Assembly (NCBI GenBank): GCA_949282195.1
Contig: CASDOW010000015.1
Location: forward strand, 1-42,448
DNA from: an uncultured bacterium
Lineage (GTDB): Bacteria > Cyanobacteriota > Vampirovibrionia > Gastranaerophilales > Gastranaerophilaceae
Length of the DNA: 42,448 nucleotides
Reading direction: 5' to 3'
The notes beneath the pieces were generated by a model. It was not told the origin of the DNA, made no database searches, and saw only the letters and a program-made list of their open reading frames with translations. This document shows positions 8,564 through 19,008 of this stretch, in pieces. The translations under genes were made by a program, and so were the position numbers. Positions within the stretch are counted from its first letter, which is position 1. The number at the start of each line of letters is the position of its first letter.

Positions 8564-8947
8564 ATGAAAAGACAAACATTTAACGAAATAAATATAACTC
8601 CCTTGACGGATATTTTCCTTGTTCTTTTGATTTTAATGATGGTTATAGCGCCAATACTTGATCAACAAGGTTTATCTTTGGCGGTTCCTGAATATGTCGA
8701 AGAAAATCAGGTACAAAAAGACAACAAAATTCTCGAAATAACAGTTACACCCGATAATAAATATTTATTAAACGGCACAGAAATTCAGGAAGGAAATTTA
8801 CTTAGCGCCATTAAAGAAGAATCAAAAAATAAGCCTGACGGTTTGTTAATCCAAGCAAGCGGTAATTCAAACCATGAAAGCGTGGTAAGGCTTATGGATA
8901 ACGCAAGAAATGCAGGAGTACAAAGCATTTCAATAGTAGAAATTTAA
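8564..8947 (+). CDS. exbD: ExbD/TolR-family protein, second copy
   Basis: This 127-residue protein is a tandem paralogue of the preceding gene, which stops 2 nt before its ATG. The N terminus repeats FNEINITPLTDIFLVLL nearly unchanged, including the proton-carrying Asp, but the periplasmic domain is divergent and shorter, ending at IVEI without the charged tail. Strong conservation of the helix with divergence outside suggests both copies dock in the same ExbB channel but touch different periplasmic partners. It is followed after 1 nt by the giant AsmA-like gene, so the whole set is one transcription unit. Confidence 0.92.
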   Translation: MKRQTFNEINITPLTDIFLVLLILMMVIAPILDQQGLSLAVPEYVEENQVQKDNKILEITVTPDNKYLLNGTEIQEGNLLSAIKEESKNKPDGLLIQASGNSNHESVVRLMDNARNAGVQSISIVEI

Positions 8948-8948
8948 A

Positions 8949-11900
8949 ATGATAATCTATTACAAAAGAAAAAGTCTGATTAAGAAAATTAAATCCGTTT
9001 TATCTGAAATTACATACAAAAGAAGTGTTAATTGCACTTCCTTTTTTGCTTTTTTAAAAAGACTTTTCTTTTTATTAGTTTTTATTTTAGGTGCAACATA
9101 TTTTGTATATTTATTTTTATTACCTAAATACATCAATGAAAATAAAATCGAAACATATGTCAACAATTATCTTTCCAAAAACACAAAATTAATTTTAGAT
9201 GTCGAGAACTTCAAAATATACCCTAACTACAAATTTGACATCAATCTGAAAGCTAACAAAATAAGCCTAAAATATTCTAAAAACAAGGATTTTTTAATTC
9301 TTGACAAACCTAATATTGAAATTAATCTTATAACACTTTTTTTTAATTATATAGATTTAAACAAAATAAAAGCTCAAAAAATCACAATCAACACTACTTT
9401 CACAAAAAACAAAAAATATAATTGTTTTGACTATTTTAGCCCTGAGCTTTTGGGCGATAAATCCGATAAATCAAAATTTGAACTAAGAAATATAAAAATA
9501 TTAGTTAATAAATTCAATTTAAATATCTATGACGAAAACATCAAAAAAACTTTTTATGTAAATGCAAACAATATAAAATTTACCTCATCAGGCTTAAATA
9601 ACAAAGGTCAAAAACCTTTTAGCGTGAAAAGCTATGGAACTTTTTCTTCAAGCAATAATAAAATTGCAGATTTTAACTTAAACCTAAACTTCAAATTAAG
9701 ACAAAAAACAATCAAAAAATACAGAAAACTAATAGAAAAATTAAACTACAATCCGCTTATATATGCCGATAAATATAATTTCAGGGCATTTATTGACATA
9801 GATTTAAAAATTACACCTCTCGATGAAAATACAAATATAGAAGGAAAAATTAATTTAAAAGACTATTCATTTAATATCGACAAAGTCAGAATCCCTAAAA
9901 ACAACTTAGTATTATTATTTAAAGGCGACAAAATAATCTCTAATTGCGACTTTAATCTTATTAAAAATCAATTTATAAAAGTTAAATCCATAATTTCAAT
10001 CTCTAAAAATAAATTTATCGAATTAAAACTTAATTCTAATGACATAAATCTATCAGAATTAAGCTCAATAATTAATGCATTCAATAAAATTTTAAATCTA
10101 AATTTAAGATATGACGAAATCACCCTAAACGGGTCAGCTGTTGCGGATTTATATATCAAAAGCAATTTTAAAACAATAAACTCCAATGGAAACCTAAAAA
10201 TTAAAAATGCATCTGTTTTTCATAAAAAAACAGGTCTAAAAATAAAAGACATAAATTCAAACATAAACTTTGCAAACAATAAAATTAATATTTTAAACAG
10301 CTATGCTTATATTGATAATTCGAAATTTCATATTGAAGGATTAATTGACGAAAACACAAATCTAAACATAAAAATGCAATCAGATTTAATAAACATAGCT
10401 CAATTTTTAACTATGCTTAAATCTCTGCCTTTTTCGTCTTCAATTTTAAAAGACTTAAAAGATTATGATTTTAAAGACGGATTACTTAAAATACAAGCAC
10501 AAATCAAAGGAAATCTTAAAGCCCCTTTAATTGAAGCAAATTCTTCAATTAAAAACTTAAAAATTTATATAAAACCATATAAGACCCTAATCTCATCAAA
10601 TGAAATCAAGCTTTTTGCCAACCCGAAAAATAATAAACCGGATTTCGTTGATGTTCTGGCACTTGACAACAAAATAAACAACAATAACAACATTTTAACA
10701 ATTCCAAAACTAAAATTAAAAATAGATGAAAATAACATAGAAATAGATAGTTCAAAATTAAATTTTGACAAAATAACCGCAGATTTTAAAGGTAATGTTA
10801 TTGCATATAAAACAAAACAAGCAAAGATAAATCTAAACATAAACGGTCTTATTCCAAAACAAAATAAAATTTTCATCATTAAAAACAAAGCACCTTTATT
10901 AAAAGCTGATATTTCAATAAAGAAAGATATTTTAGAAATTAATAATCTGGATTTAATTTCAAACGGGGAAAACATTTTAAATTTAAAAGGTTCAATATTA
11001 AAATTATCAAGCAAAAATCCTGAATTTAATAACCTAAAAATCAACATCCCTTCAAAAACTTCCCTTACTCTTCCAAAGCTCGATAATGCTGCAATAGATT
11101 TAACAGGGCAAATTGAGCTTTTAGGCAATATCAAAACCCCTAATATTAATGCGGATTTAAAGATTGATAATCTTATTTATAAGCCATGTTGTTTATATAT
11201 CAAAGATTTAATTTTAAATATTAAAAACTCAAAAGCATATATCAACATCACAAAAGGTAAATTTTTTGATTCCGATTTTGATTTGGTGGCAGAAGGAAAA
11301 TACACAAATAAAGAAATAATCGTGGATTTTCTAAATGTTCAATCAAACTACATCAACCTTTCAATATTTGAAAAACTAAACAAAACAAATCAAACATCAC
11401 AAATTCCTATTAAAATTTCAAACCTTAAAGGCAGCATAATGACGCTGCAATTAGCAGACATATTATTAAATTCAGTGTATTTTGAAGGAACTTTAGAAAA
11501 TAATATTCTCAATCTTGCTAAATATAGTGCTGATGCATTCAGAGGAAATACTTCAGGCTCAATAAATATAAATCTAAAGAATAGCAAAATATCAACTCAA
11601 AGCGTTCTAAGAGAAATAAACGTAAGATTGCTGTCAAATCAAATTAAAGAATTTTCAATTGCGGCAAGCGGAAAATTAAGCGCATTAACCAATATTGAAT
11701 TTTGTGGCTATGACTATAATTCAATTATAAAAACCCTAAAAGGATACATTAAATTCAACATTGATAATGGCGAATTAACACAATTTGCAAAGCTTGAAAG
11801 ATATCTTCAAGCAGGAAATATATTATCTCAAAGCATTTTAAAACTAAGCTTAAATTCAGCAGTTTCCGCCATAACCAAGCAAAACACAGGCGACTTTAAA

Positions 11901-12326
11901 ACAATAGAAGGAACTTTTAATATCAACAATTCTTGGATAGATATTCAATACATAAAAACTCAAGGCACAAATATGAGCACATATCTTACAGGCAGGGCGA
12001 ATATGCTATCTAAATATTGCGCCATTAAAGTTTACGGCAAAATTCCGACTTCAATGGTCAATATAATGGGTAATATCGGCAGCTTTACAACCAATGAATT
12101 AGTCAACAAAATGTCTGACGATGCTAAAGAAATAATTAAATCAATAACAGTTTCACCTATAGAAAAAATGCTTTCTATAAAAATTCCAGATGAATATATT
12201 GAAAAAATCCCGCCTCTAACAATTTCAAACACTCCGACAAGAGAATTTATGGTTATAATAGACGGGCCTATTGAACAAAAATCTTCTGTGAGATATTTTA
12301 AGTGGAATTTAAAAGAAGCAAATTAA
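8949..12326 (+). CDS. Second giant AsmA-like envelope protein
   Basis: This 1125-residue protein has a basic N terminus, one membrane helix (about residues 38-58) and a very long repetitive beta-rich region full of Asn, Lys and Ile. The C-terminal domain (about residues 900-1125) matches the AsmA-like gene at 397: ERYLQAGNIL, LSLNSAVSAI, GDFKTIEGTFNI, IKVYGKIP and the closing RYFKWNL. By family knowledge it would span the periplasm and help move lipids to the outer membrane. Its start is 1 nt after the second exbD stop, with no space for its own promoter, so it is translated from the exbBD message. That physical link to a proton-driven motor is unusual for AsmA proteins. Confidence 0.85.
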   Translation: MIIYYKRKSLIKKIKSVLSEITYKRSVNCTSFFAFLKRLFFLLVFILGATYFVYLFLLPKYINENKIETYVNNYLSKNTKLILDVENFKIYPNYKFDINLKANKISLKYSKNKDFLILDKPNIEINLITLFFNYIDLNKIKAQKITINTTFTKNKKYNCFDYFSPELLGDKSDKSKFELRNIKILVNKFNLNIYDENIKKTFYVNANNIKFTSSGLNNKGQKPFSVKSYGTFSSSNNKIADFNLNLNFKLRQKTIKKYRKLIEKLNYNPLIYADKYNFRAFIDIDLKITPLDENTNIEGKINLKDYSFNIDKVRIPKNNLVLLFKGDKIISNCDFNLIKNQFIKVKSIISISKNKFIELKLNSNDINLSELSSIINAFNKILNLNLRYDEITLNGSAVADLYIKSNFKTINSNGNLKIKNASVFHKKTGLKIKDINSNINFANNKINILNSYAYIDNSKFHIEGLIDENTNLNIKMQSDLINIAQFLTMLKSLPFSSSILKDLKDYDFKDGLLKIQAQIKGNLKAPLIEANSSIKNLKIYIKPYKTLISSNEIKLFANPKNNKPDFVDVLALDNKINNNNNILTIPKLKLKIDENNIEIDSSKLNFDKITADFKGNVIAYKTKQAKINLNINGLIPKQNKIFIIKNKAPLLKADISIKKDILEINNLDLISNGENILNLKGSILKLSSKNPEFNNLKINIPSKTSLTLPKLDNAAIDLTGQIELLGNIKTPNINADLKIDNLIYKPCCLYIKDLILNIKNSKAYINITKGKFFDSDFDLVAEGKYTNKEIIVDFLNVQSNYINLSIFEKLNKTNQTSQIPIKISNLKGSIMTLQLADILLNSVYFEGTLENNILNLAKYSADAFRGNTSGSININLKNSKISTQSVLREINVRLLSNQIKEFSIAASGKLSALTNIEFCGYDYNSIIKTLKGYIKFNIDNGELTQFAKLERYLQAGNILSQSILKLSLNSAVSAITKQNTGDFKTIEGTFNINNSWIDIQYIKTQGTNMSTYLTGRANMLSKYCAIKVYGKIPTSMVNIMGNIGSFTTNELVNKMSDDAKEIIKSITVSPIEKMLSIKIPDEYIEKIPPLTISNTPTREFMVIIDGPIEQKSSVRYFKWNLKEAN

Positions 12327-12376
12327 AACATAAAAAAATAATTAAGAAATCAGATTTTTTTAATTTTTAGATATAA

Positions 12377-12382
12377 GATAAT
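12377..12382 (+). promoter_or_regulatory. -10-like hexamer of a candidate leaderless promoter, dnaJ
   Basis: GATAAT ends 6 nt before the dnaJ ATG and no Shine-Dalgarno is present. No convincing -35 is seen, only T-rich sequence, so the call rests on spacing shared with other first genes in the window. Confidence 0.35.
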
Positions 12383-12388
12383 AGTATT

Positions 12389-13444
12389 ATGAAATACAAA
12401 GATTATTATGAAATATTAGGGGTGCAAAGAAGTGCATCCAAACAAGAAATTAAATCAGCATACAGAAAACTAGCCAGAAAATATCATCCTGATGTTAATA
12501 AAGCACCTGACGCACAGGCAAAATTTAAAGACATAAACGAAGCCTATGAAGTTTTGGGTGATGAAAACAAAAGGAAAAGATATGATCAACTGGGATCTGC
12601 TTGGCAGCAAGGTGCAGATTTTACACCTCCGCCGGGGTTTGAAGGTTTTAATTTTTCAAACTTTGGACAAGGCAACTCTCAAGCGGGAGGATTTTCTGAT
12701 TTCTTTTCCGCAATTTTCGGTGACATATTAAATCAACAACAAGGTCAATCAAGAACTTATTCATCAGGTAATTTTGGCGGAGGATTTTCAAATTTTGGAG
12801 ATTTTTCTCAATTCCAAAATACAAGATCTTCAAGACAAAATAGAGCGTCCGAATCCAAAAAAGAAGAAAATCTTGACATAATTCAAAATGTCATTTTGAG
12901 TGTTGATGATTTAATTAATTGTCCTAACAAATCTGTTACGATTACATCATACCAACCATGCCAAATCTGCCATGGTTCAAAGCAAGGTTTTTGTTCAAAT
13001 TGCTCATCAACAGGCATAGAAAAAATAACCAAAAACCTTACATTTAAAGTACCTAAATTCGTTAAACAAGGTCAAAAAATCAGATTAAAAGGCGAAGGCA
13101 AGCAAGACGCCTACGGTAAAAAGGGCGATGTTTATCTTGTGGTTAAAATCGAAGATAAAAATTATGAAATAGACGGAGAAAATCTGATTAAAGATGTTGA
13201 AATTTTGCCTTATGAAGCAGTGTTAGGTTGCGAAGCGCAAGTTGTCGCGCCAACAGGCAAATACAAAATAAAAATCCCGCCCCTAACATCTTCAGGCAAA
13301 AAATTAAGACTAAAAGGCATGGGGTTAGTAAAAAAAGACGGTACAAAAGGCGACTTAGAAGCAAGAATTAAAATCAAAGTACCAAACGATTTATCCCCTG
13401 AAGCCAAGGAACTATACGAAAAATTGAAGAAATTAAATTCATAA
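12389..13444 (+). CDS. dnaJ: DnaJ/Hsp40 co-chaperone with a half-size zinc finger
   Basis: This 351-residue protein has a J domain at residues 1-70 with the HPD tripeptide at 33-35 that stimulates DnaK ATPase. A Gly/Phe-rich region follows (about 75-160), then a substrate-binding region ending with the type I/II C-terminal beta domain ([27 protein letters not shown]). Type I DnaJ has four CxxCxGxG repeats; here only two Cys pairs remain, C191-x2-C194 and C202-x2-C205. It is therefore intermediate between DnaJ and zinc-less CbpA. The pairs are still spaced to hold one zinc ion. No dnaK or grpE is nearby. The gene stands alone between an intergenic gap and a terminator at 13443. Confidence 0.9.
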   Translation: MKYKDYYEILGVQRSASKQEIKSAYRKLARKYHPDVNKAPDAQAKFKDINEAYEVLGDENKRKRYDQLGSAWQQGADFTPPPGFEGFNFSNFGQGNSQAGGFSDFFSAIFGDILNQQQGQSRTYSSGNFGGGFSNFGDFSQFQNTRSSRQNRASESKKEENLDIIQNVILSVDDLINCPNKSVTITSYQPCQICHGSKQGFCSNCSSTGIEKITKNLTFKVPKFVKQGQKIRLKGEGKQDAYGKKGDVYLVVKIEDKNYEIDGENLIKDVEILPYEAVLGCEAQVVAPTGKYKIKIPPLTSSGKKLRLKGMGLVKKDGTKGDLEARIKIKVPNDLSPEAKELYEKLKKLNS

Positions 13445-13472
13445 AAAGATGTGAGAAATCACATCTTTTTTT
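13443..13472 (+). terminator. Intrinsic terminator after dnaJ
   Basis: AAAAAGATGTGA (13443-13454) pairs perfectly with 13459-13470 around a GAAA tetraloop, and the 3' arm runs into a T tract. The A-rich left arm means it could also stop transcription from the right. Confidence 0.85.
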
Positions 13473-13587
13473 ATACTTTATTTTTATTATACTTTTGTCT
13501 ATTATTAAATTAACGGATAAATCGTATAATAAAGTATTAAGTAAATAGACTTAGTAAATTATTATACTGTCATACAAGGGAGTTAAC

Positions 13588-14817
13588 ATGAGTATTGAAA
13601 ATGAAACATCCAGCACAAAACTAACAAAAATAAGATTTTGGATAATATTAGTCCTATGCATTATAGGAATGATATTAAGTATAGAGTTAAGCTATATCTT
13701 CTACAAGACAAATTTCTTAACTAATTTTGCTCAAAGCTTTTGTTCAATATCAAACTTAATTGATTGCGACGGAGTTGCTCAAACTCCCTATGCGCTTACT
13801 TTTGGCGTACCTAATGCCCTTTGGGGAATTGTATTATATTTATTGTTTATATTTTTACTATTTGTAGATAAAATACAAGCAAAATTTAAAAACACAATTT
13901 TTGATGTCTTTGAAAATCCAAGAAGCTATATAGCAACAATTGGATTAGTTTCTTTTTGCTTATCTATGGTTTTAGCAGGCATTTCAATTTTTAAAATTGA
14001 TAAAATTTGTGTTTTGTGTTTTTGCGTATATTTTGTTAATTTATTTATCGCCTTGACTGCCAACTCAAAAGGCTTATTTTACCAAGACATAAAAACAACT
14101 CTTGTCGATTTTTACAAGGGCGCAAAAAAATATTTTGTTCTTTTTATAATTGTTTTAATTGCCTTTGCATCTACATTGGTTTACCTTGATAAATCAATGA
14201 TATTTTCACCAAAACTTAAAAAAGAAAAAGAATTAAAAGAATTTTATGAAGCAAAAACAAACAAATATGCAGTTAAAGGAAATGTCTTAGGCAAAAAAGA
14301 CGCACTTGTAAAAATCAATGTATATAGTGATTTTAACTGCCCATTTTGTAAAATTCTTAATATCATGATACACAAGGCCGCCAAAAATGAAGATGTTTTA
14401 ATTCAAGATATCAACTTCCCTCTTGATACATCTTGCAATCACAGAATAGGCTCTACCTTGGGCGGGCATGAAAATTCATGTTTATATGCAAGATATGCAA
14501 TTGCTGCTAAAAAACAAGGAAACTATTGGGGTGCAGCAAATGTGTTCTTCTATAACAAACCAAACAATCCCGATGAAATTGTTGAAGAATTCAAAAAAGC
14601 ACGTTTAAATTTAGATGTAGACCAACTTCACTATGATGCAAACAGTCCTGAGACTTATGCTCAACTGGAAAAAGATATCAACGAAACAGCCGACAAAGGT
14701 ATAAACGGAACTCCCGTTATAGAAATTGAAGGAATACAATATATGGGTGCTATTCCATATGACGATTTAATTAAAAAAATTAAAATTGCTCAAAAAAGAG
14801 CACTAAACAACAACTAA
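13588..14817 (+). CDS. VKOR-DsbA fusion, disulfide-forming enzyme
   Basis: This 409-residue protein joins a membrane vitamin K epoxide reductase domain (about residues 15-160, four to five helices) to a periplasmic DsbA/thioredoxin domain (about 225-405) through a further helix (about 180-205). VKOR landmarks are the loop cysteines C52 and C60 and the quinone-side pair C141-V-L-C144. The DsbA active site is C251-P-F-C254, followed by the extra cysteines in DTSCNH and ENSCLYA common in these fusions and a GTPVIEI cis-Pro loop. VKOR takes electrons from the fused DsbA and passes them to quinone, making disulfides in exported proteins. Similar fusions are known in Cyanobacteria. AAGGGAG precedes the ATG. 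It is followed closely by queH. Confidence 0.93.
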   Translation: MSIENETSSTKLTKIRFWIILVLCIIGMILSIELSYIFYKTNFLTNFAQSFCSISNLIDCDGVAQTPYALTFGVPNALWGIVLYLLFIFLLFVDKIQAKFKNTIFDVFENPRSYIATIGLVSFCLSMVLAGISIFKIDKICVLCFCVYFVNLFIALTANSKGLFYQDIKTTLVDFYKGAKKYFVLFIIVLIAFASTLVYLDKSMIFSPKLKKEKELKEFYEAKTNKYAVKGNVLGKKDALVKINVYSDFNCPFCKILNIMIHKAAKNEDVLIQDINFPLDTSCNHRIGSTLGGHENSCLYARYAIAAKKQGNYWGAANVFFYNKPNNPDEIVEEFKKARLNLDVDQLHYDANSPETYAQLEKDINETADKGINGTPVIEIEGIQYMGAIPYDDLIKKIKIAQKRALNNN

Positions 14818-14836
14818 AAGGTAATAAATTGAAGTA

Positions 14837-15379
14837 ATGAAAAAGATAATACTACATGCTTGTTGTGCGCCTTGTGCGTCATATCCGATTAAAAAATTAA
14901 TATCAGACGGATACAAGCCTGTAGTATTTTTTTATAATCCTAATATTTATCCTTTTAAAGAATATGAAATAAGAAAAAATGAACTCATTTCCTACTGCAA
15001 GAAAAACAACATAGATTTTTATATAGATGAATATTATATAAAAGAATTTTATGATTTTATAAAAGGCTTTGAAAATGAGCCCGAAAAAGGAAAACGCTGC
15101 AAACTTTGTTTTAATTTAAGGCTGAAAAAAACAGCAGAATTTGCCCTTAAGAATAATATCAGTTATTTTACAACAACCCTTAGTGTTTCACCGCACAAAG
15201 ATTTTAAAACAATACTGGAACAAGGCAAAATAATTGAAAATCAAACAGGAGTTCAGTTTTTAGAATACAATTTCAAAAAACAAGACGGCTTTAAAATCTC
15301 AAGACAAATTGCAAAAGAAAATAACATGTATTTTCAACAATACTGCGGTTGTGAATTTTCAATAAGAAAAGATAATTGA
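14837..15379 (+). CDS. queH: Epoxyqueuosine reductase QueH
   Basis: This 180-residue enzyme does the last step of queuosine synthesis, reducing epoxyqueuosine to queuosine in tRNA wobble position 34. The sequence shows the QueH (formerly DUF208) landmarks: HACCAPC with C9, C10 and C13, the RCKLC pair C88/C91 followed by FNLRL, and the QQYCGCEFS end with C170/C172. These Cys residues bind the iron-sulfur cluster and metal. Length matches the family. It begins 19 nt after the VKOR-DsbA stop and probably shares its message; the ribosome site is weak. No other queuosine genes are present. Confidence 0.95.
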   Translation: MKKIILHACCAPCASYPIKKLISDGYKPVVFFYNPNIYPFKEYEIRKNELISYCKKNNIDFYIDEYYIKEFYDFIKGFENEPEKGKRCKLCFNLRLKKTAEFALKNNISYFTTTLSVSPHKDFKTILEQGKIIENQTGVQFLEYNFKKQDGFKISRQIAKENNMYFQQYCGCEFSIRKDN

Positions 15380-15503
15380 TACTTTTATTTTTTTAAATAT
15401 AAAAAACTAATACAAAAATATGATTTAAATCTTTGCGCCTACGTATTTTACACGATTTTTTAAAAATTTCAAGTCTTTTGTAAAATTTTATTAAGCCGAA
15501 ATC

Positions 15504-15531
15504 TTGACCCCCATTATTTAGCCAATATAAT
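15504..15531 (+). promoter_or_regulatory. Strong promoter of the rpoB operon
   Basis: TTGACC (15504-15509) and a perfect TATAAT (15526-15531) are separated by 16 nt. Transcription would start near 15538, giving a leader of about 128 nt before rpoB. The sequence between queH and this promoter (15380-15503) is A/T-rich with no gene or clear terminator. Confidence 0.8.
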
Positions 15532-15558
15532 TAATAAAGTCCTATAAAATGTTGCATT

Positions 15559-15636
15559 ATGGCAAAAAAGCAGCTTTTTAAACAAAAAAGGCTCAAATCG
15601 AATAAGCAAGCCACTTTGCACTATTTTAGAAATTAA
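15559..15636 (+). CDS. Putative 25-residue basic leader peptide upstream of rpoB
   Basis: ATG at 15559 opens a 25-codon ORF that starts MAKKQLFKQKRLK and contains six Lys and two Arg but no Asp or Glu. It lies wholly inside the predicted rpoB leader and ends 29 nt before the rpoB ATG. The 15-base near-palindrome AAAAAGCAGCTTTTT lies within its first codons. There is no Shine-Dalgarno upstream of it. It may be a regulatory upstream ORF, a tiny basic protein, or chance; conservation in related genomes would decide. Confidence 0.35.
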   Translation: MAKKQLFKQKRLKSNKQATLHYFRN

Positions 15637-15665
15637 TTGTAATTACATATATTAGAGGTATTTAG

Positions 15666-18600
15666 ATGACAACAACTGAAAAAGCACGCCGTGTTACTCC
15701 TCAAGGCATTCCCGCAACACGCCTTACGGATTTACCCGACTTGATTGAAGTGCAAAAAAAATCATTCGAGCAATTCTTAAAGGAAGGTTTAAAGGAAGAA
15801 TTACTTTCATTCAGCCCGATTAAGGATTACACAGGCAGATTAGAACTACACTTCTTGCCAAATTATACATTTGATAAACCAAAATATACAATTGAAGAAG
15901 CAAGAATACACGACGCAACTTATGCAAAACAGCTTCGTGTTATGATGCGTCTTGTTAACCGTGACAGCGGTGAAATAAAAGAACAAGAAGTATATATTGG
16001 CGACATCCCAACAATGACCGACAAAGGTACATTCATTGTTAACGGTGCAGAACGTGTTATCGTATCTCAAATCGTACGTTCACCCGGTATTTATTACAAA
16101 AAAGAAGTATCTCCCACAGGTAAACGTCTATATAACGCAACTCTAATCCCTAACCGCGGAGCATGGTTAAAAATTGAAACAGATTCTAACGACCTTGTTT
16201 ATGTAAAAATCGATAAAAACAGAAAAATATTAGCTACAACCCTATTAAAAGCTCTTGGTATCACTCCTGTTGAAATGGAAACATTATTTACCCATTTTGA
16301 TTTCTTAAAGAAAACTCTGGATAAAGATACTGCCCAAACAACAGATGAAGCTTTGGTTGAAGTTTATAAAAAACTAAGACCCGGTGACCCTGCAACCCCT
16401 GCCGGCGGTCGTTCTATCTTAGAAGCTCGTTTCTTTGATGAAAAGAAATACGATATAGGTAAAGTTGGACGTTACAAATTAAACAAAAAACTTGGTTTAA
16501 ACTTACCTGAAACACAAAGAACAATTACAATTCAAGATATCGTTGCAGGTATTGAGTATTTAATCAACTTAACCTACGATGAAGGTACTCTTGATGATAT
16601 CGACCACTTAGGAAACAGAAGAATCCGCTCAGTTGGCGAATTATTACAAAACCAATTCAGAGTTGGTTTATCAAGAATTGAAAGAATAGTTAAAGAAAGA
16701 ATGACCCTTCAAGATTCAGAAACTTTAACTCCTCTAAATCTTTTAAACACAAAACCTTTAGTTGCGTCTTTAAAAGAATTCTTTGGTTCATCTCAATTAT
16801 CACAATTTATGGACCAAACAAATCCATTGGCGGAATTAACACACAAACGTCGTATTTCAGCTCTTGGACCCGGTGGTTTGATGAGAGAAAGAGCAGGTTT
16901 TGCCGTTCGTGATATTCACCCTTCACACTACGGTCGCTTATGTCCTGTTGAAACACCTGAAGGACCTAACGCAGGTTTGATTAACTCACTTGCAACGCAC
17001 GCAAGAGTTAACGACTATGGCTTTATTGAAACACCGTTCTTTGTTGTTAAAGACGGACAAGTTACAGATGAAGTTCACTATTTAACAGCAGATGAAGATG
17101 AAAATTATCGTGTAGCTCCTGCTGATATTGAGCTTACAAAAGACAGAAAAATCAAAGACCCGTATGTTCCTGTTCGTTATCGTTCGGAATTTACAATGGG
17201 CGAATCTACAAAAGTTGACTATGTTGGTGTTTCACCAATTCAAATTATATCAGTTGCAACATCATTAATCCCATTCATTGAACACGATGACGCTAACCGT
17301 GCGCTAATGGGTTCAAACATGCAACGTCAAGCAGTACCTTTATTGGTTACACAAAGACCCGTTGTTGGTACAGGCTTAGAAGGCCGCGTTGCTAAAGACT
17401 CAGGAATGGTTGCAGTTTCTACTGTTGACGGTGAAGTTGTTAAAGTTATGGGTGAAGAAATTCATATTAAAGATAACGAAGGCAACATTCATCAATATCA
17501 ATTATTAAAATATGTTCGCTCTAACCAAGATACTTGTATCAACCAAAAACCGATAGTAAAAGAAGGCGATATGGTAAAAGCAGGCGATGTTATTGCCGAC
17601 GGTGCTTCAACCAATATGGGTGAATTATCATTAGGTAAAAACGTTCTTGTAGCATATATGCCTTGGGAAGGTTATAACTACGAAGATGCTATCTTGATTA
17701 ACGAAAGATTAGTATATGATGATGTATTTACATCACTACACATTGAAAAATTAGAAATCGACGCACGTCAAACAAAACTTGGACCTGAAGAAATCACTCG
17801 TGAAATTCCAAACGTTTCCGAAGACTCAATAAGACACTTGGATGAACGTGGTATTGTTAGAATCGGTGCAAGAGTATATGCTGATGACGTTTTAGTTGGT
17901 AAAATTACTCCAAAAGGTGAATCAGAACATCCGCCCGAAGAAAAACTTTTAAGAGCAATTTTTGCCGAAAAAGCACGTGATGTTAAAGATAACTCCCTAA
18001 GAGTTCCACACGGTGAAGGTGGACGTGTAGTCGACGTTAAAGTATTTGACAGAGAAAAAGGCGACGAACTTCCACCCGGAGCAAACACAGTAATAAGAGT
18101 TTATATTGCTCAAAAACGTAAAGTTTCAGTTGGTGATAAATTATCAGGTCGTCACGGTAACAAAGGTATTGTTTCAAGAATATTACCTAAAGAAGATATG
18201 CCATTCTTACCTGACGGTACACCGATTGATATCGTTCTTAACCCTCTGGGTGTTCCTTCACGTATGAACGTAGGTCAAACATATGAACACTTATTAGGTA
18301 TGGCAGCATACTTAACAGGTAACCACTATGAATCTCCGTTATTCGATGAAATGTATGGAGCTAACCAATCAGAAATGAACACTAAAGCCGAACTTCTAAA
18401 AGGTATCAAAGAAAAAGGTGTTGATTGGGTTAGAGAAGACGGTAAAGTTACACTTTACGACGGAAGAACAGGTGAACCGTTTGACGAACCAATTGCAGTT
18501 GGTATTTCATACATCTTGAAACTTGTTCACTTAGTTGACGATAAAATCCACGCTCGTTCAACCGGCCCATATTCATTGGTTACTCAACAACCTCTTGGCG

Positions 18601-18980
18601 GTAAAGCTCAATTTGGTGGTCAAAGATTCGGTGAAATGGAAGTTTGGGCACTTGAAGCGTATGGCGCAGCTTATACTCTACAAGAAATGTTAACTATTAA
18701 ATCAGATGATGTTAACGGCAGATCAAGAGCTTATGAAGCTATTGTTAAAGGCGACAACATACCAAGACCGGGTATTCCTGAGTCATTCAAGGTATTGGTT
18801 CGCGAACTTCAAAGTATTGGCTTAGATATTGCAGTGTCTAAGAAAGGTGGAGAAGAAGTAGACTTAATGTCTGATACCGATGATTTAAGAAAATCAGCTC
18901 CAAAAAGAGTTCTATCAGATATTGACTCTGAACTTTTAAATATCGGCTTTTTAGATACAAGCGTAAACTTTAAAGATTAA
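15666..18980 (+). CDS. rpoB: RNA polymerase beta subunit
   Basis: This 1104-residue catalytic subunit forms half of the RNA polymerase active-site cleft. Clear landmarks are [20 protein letters not shown] and [18 protein letters not shown] (the rifampicin pocket, with the sensitive-type Asp, His and Ser residues kept), [33 protein letters not shown] and [19 protein letters not shown]. The length is like cyanobacterial and other short beta subunits without the large E. coli insertions. GAGG precedes the start. rpoC1 follows after 28 nt. Unlike many bacteria, no rplJ/rplL genes lie upstream; queH does, and a separate promoter drives the operon. Confidence 0.99.
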   Translation: MTTTEKARRVTPQGIPATRLTDLPDLIEVQKKSFEQFLKEGLKEELLSFSPIKDYTGRLELHFLPNYTFDKPKYTIEEARIHDATYAKQLRVMMRLVNRDSGEIKEQEVYIGDIPTMTDKGTFIVNGAERVIVSQIVRSPGIYYKKEVSPTGKRLYNATLIPNRGAWLKIETDSNDLVYVKIDKNRKILATTLLKALGITPVEMETLFTHFDFLKKTLDKDTAQTTDEALVEVYKKLRPGDPATPAGGRSILEARFFDEKKYDIGKVGRYKLNKKLGLNLPETQRTITIQDIVAGIEYLINLTYDEGTLDDIDHLGNRRIRSVGELLQNQFRVGLSRIERIVKERMTLQDSETLTPLNLLNTKPLVASLKEFFGSSQLSQFMDQTNPLAELTHKRRISALGPGGLMRERAGFAVRDIHPSHYGRLCPVETPEGPNAGLINSLATHARVNDYGFIETPFFVVKDGQVTDEVHYLTADEDENYRVAPADIELTKDRKIKDPYVPVRYRSEFTMGESTKVDYVGVSPIQIISVATSLIPFIEHDDANRALMGSNMQRQAVPLLVTQRPVVGTGLEGRVAKDSGMVAVSTVDGEVVKVMGEEIHIKDNEGNIHQYQLLKYVRSNQDTCINQKPIVKEGDMVKAGDVIADGASTNMGELSLGKNVLVAYMPWEGYNYEDAILINERLVYDDVFTSLHIEKLEIDARQTKLGPEEITREIPNVSEDSIRHLDERGIVRIGARVYADDVLVGKITPKGESEHPPEEKLLRAIFAEKARDVKDNSLRVPHGEGGRVVDVKVFDREKGDELPPGANTVIRVYIAQKRKVSVGDKLSGRHGNKGIVSRILPKEDMPFLPDGTPIDIVLNPLGVPSRMNVGQTYEHLLGMAAYLTGNHYESPLFDEMYGANQSEMNTKAELLKGIKEKGVDWVREDGKVTLYDGRTGEPFDEPIAVGISYILKLVHLVDDKIHARSTGPYSLVTQQPLGGKAQFGGQRFGEMEVWALEAYGAAYTLQEMLTIKSDDVNGRSRAYEAIVKGDNIPRPGIPESFKVLVRELQSIGLDIAVSKKGGEEVDLMSDTDDLRKSAPKRVLSDIDSELLNIGFLDTSVNFKD

Positions 18981-19008
18981 TTAAGATTAAAAAATCAAAG
19001 GAGAATAA

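Noticed and set aside
10565-11134. 189-codon open frame on the minus strand inside the second AsmA-like gene
   Set aside because: It is antisense to a strong coding frame and lacks a ribosome site; A/T-rich repetitive sequence produces such shadows. The same applies to the antisense frames in rpoC2 (22249-22638) and mutS (26362-26772).
16780-16900. Rifampicin-resistance type changes in RpoB
   Set aside because: The key Asp, His and Ser positions keep the sensitive-type residues; only a conservative Asn-to-Thr difference is seen.
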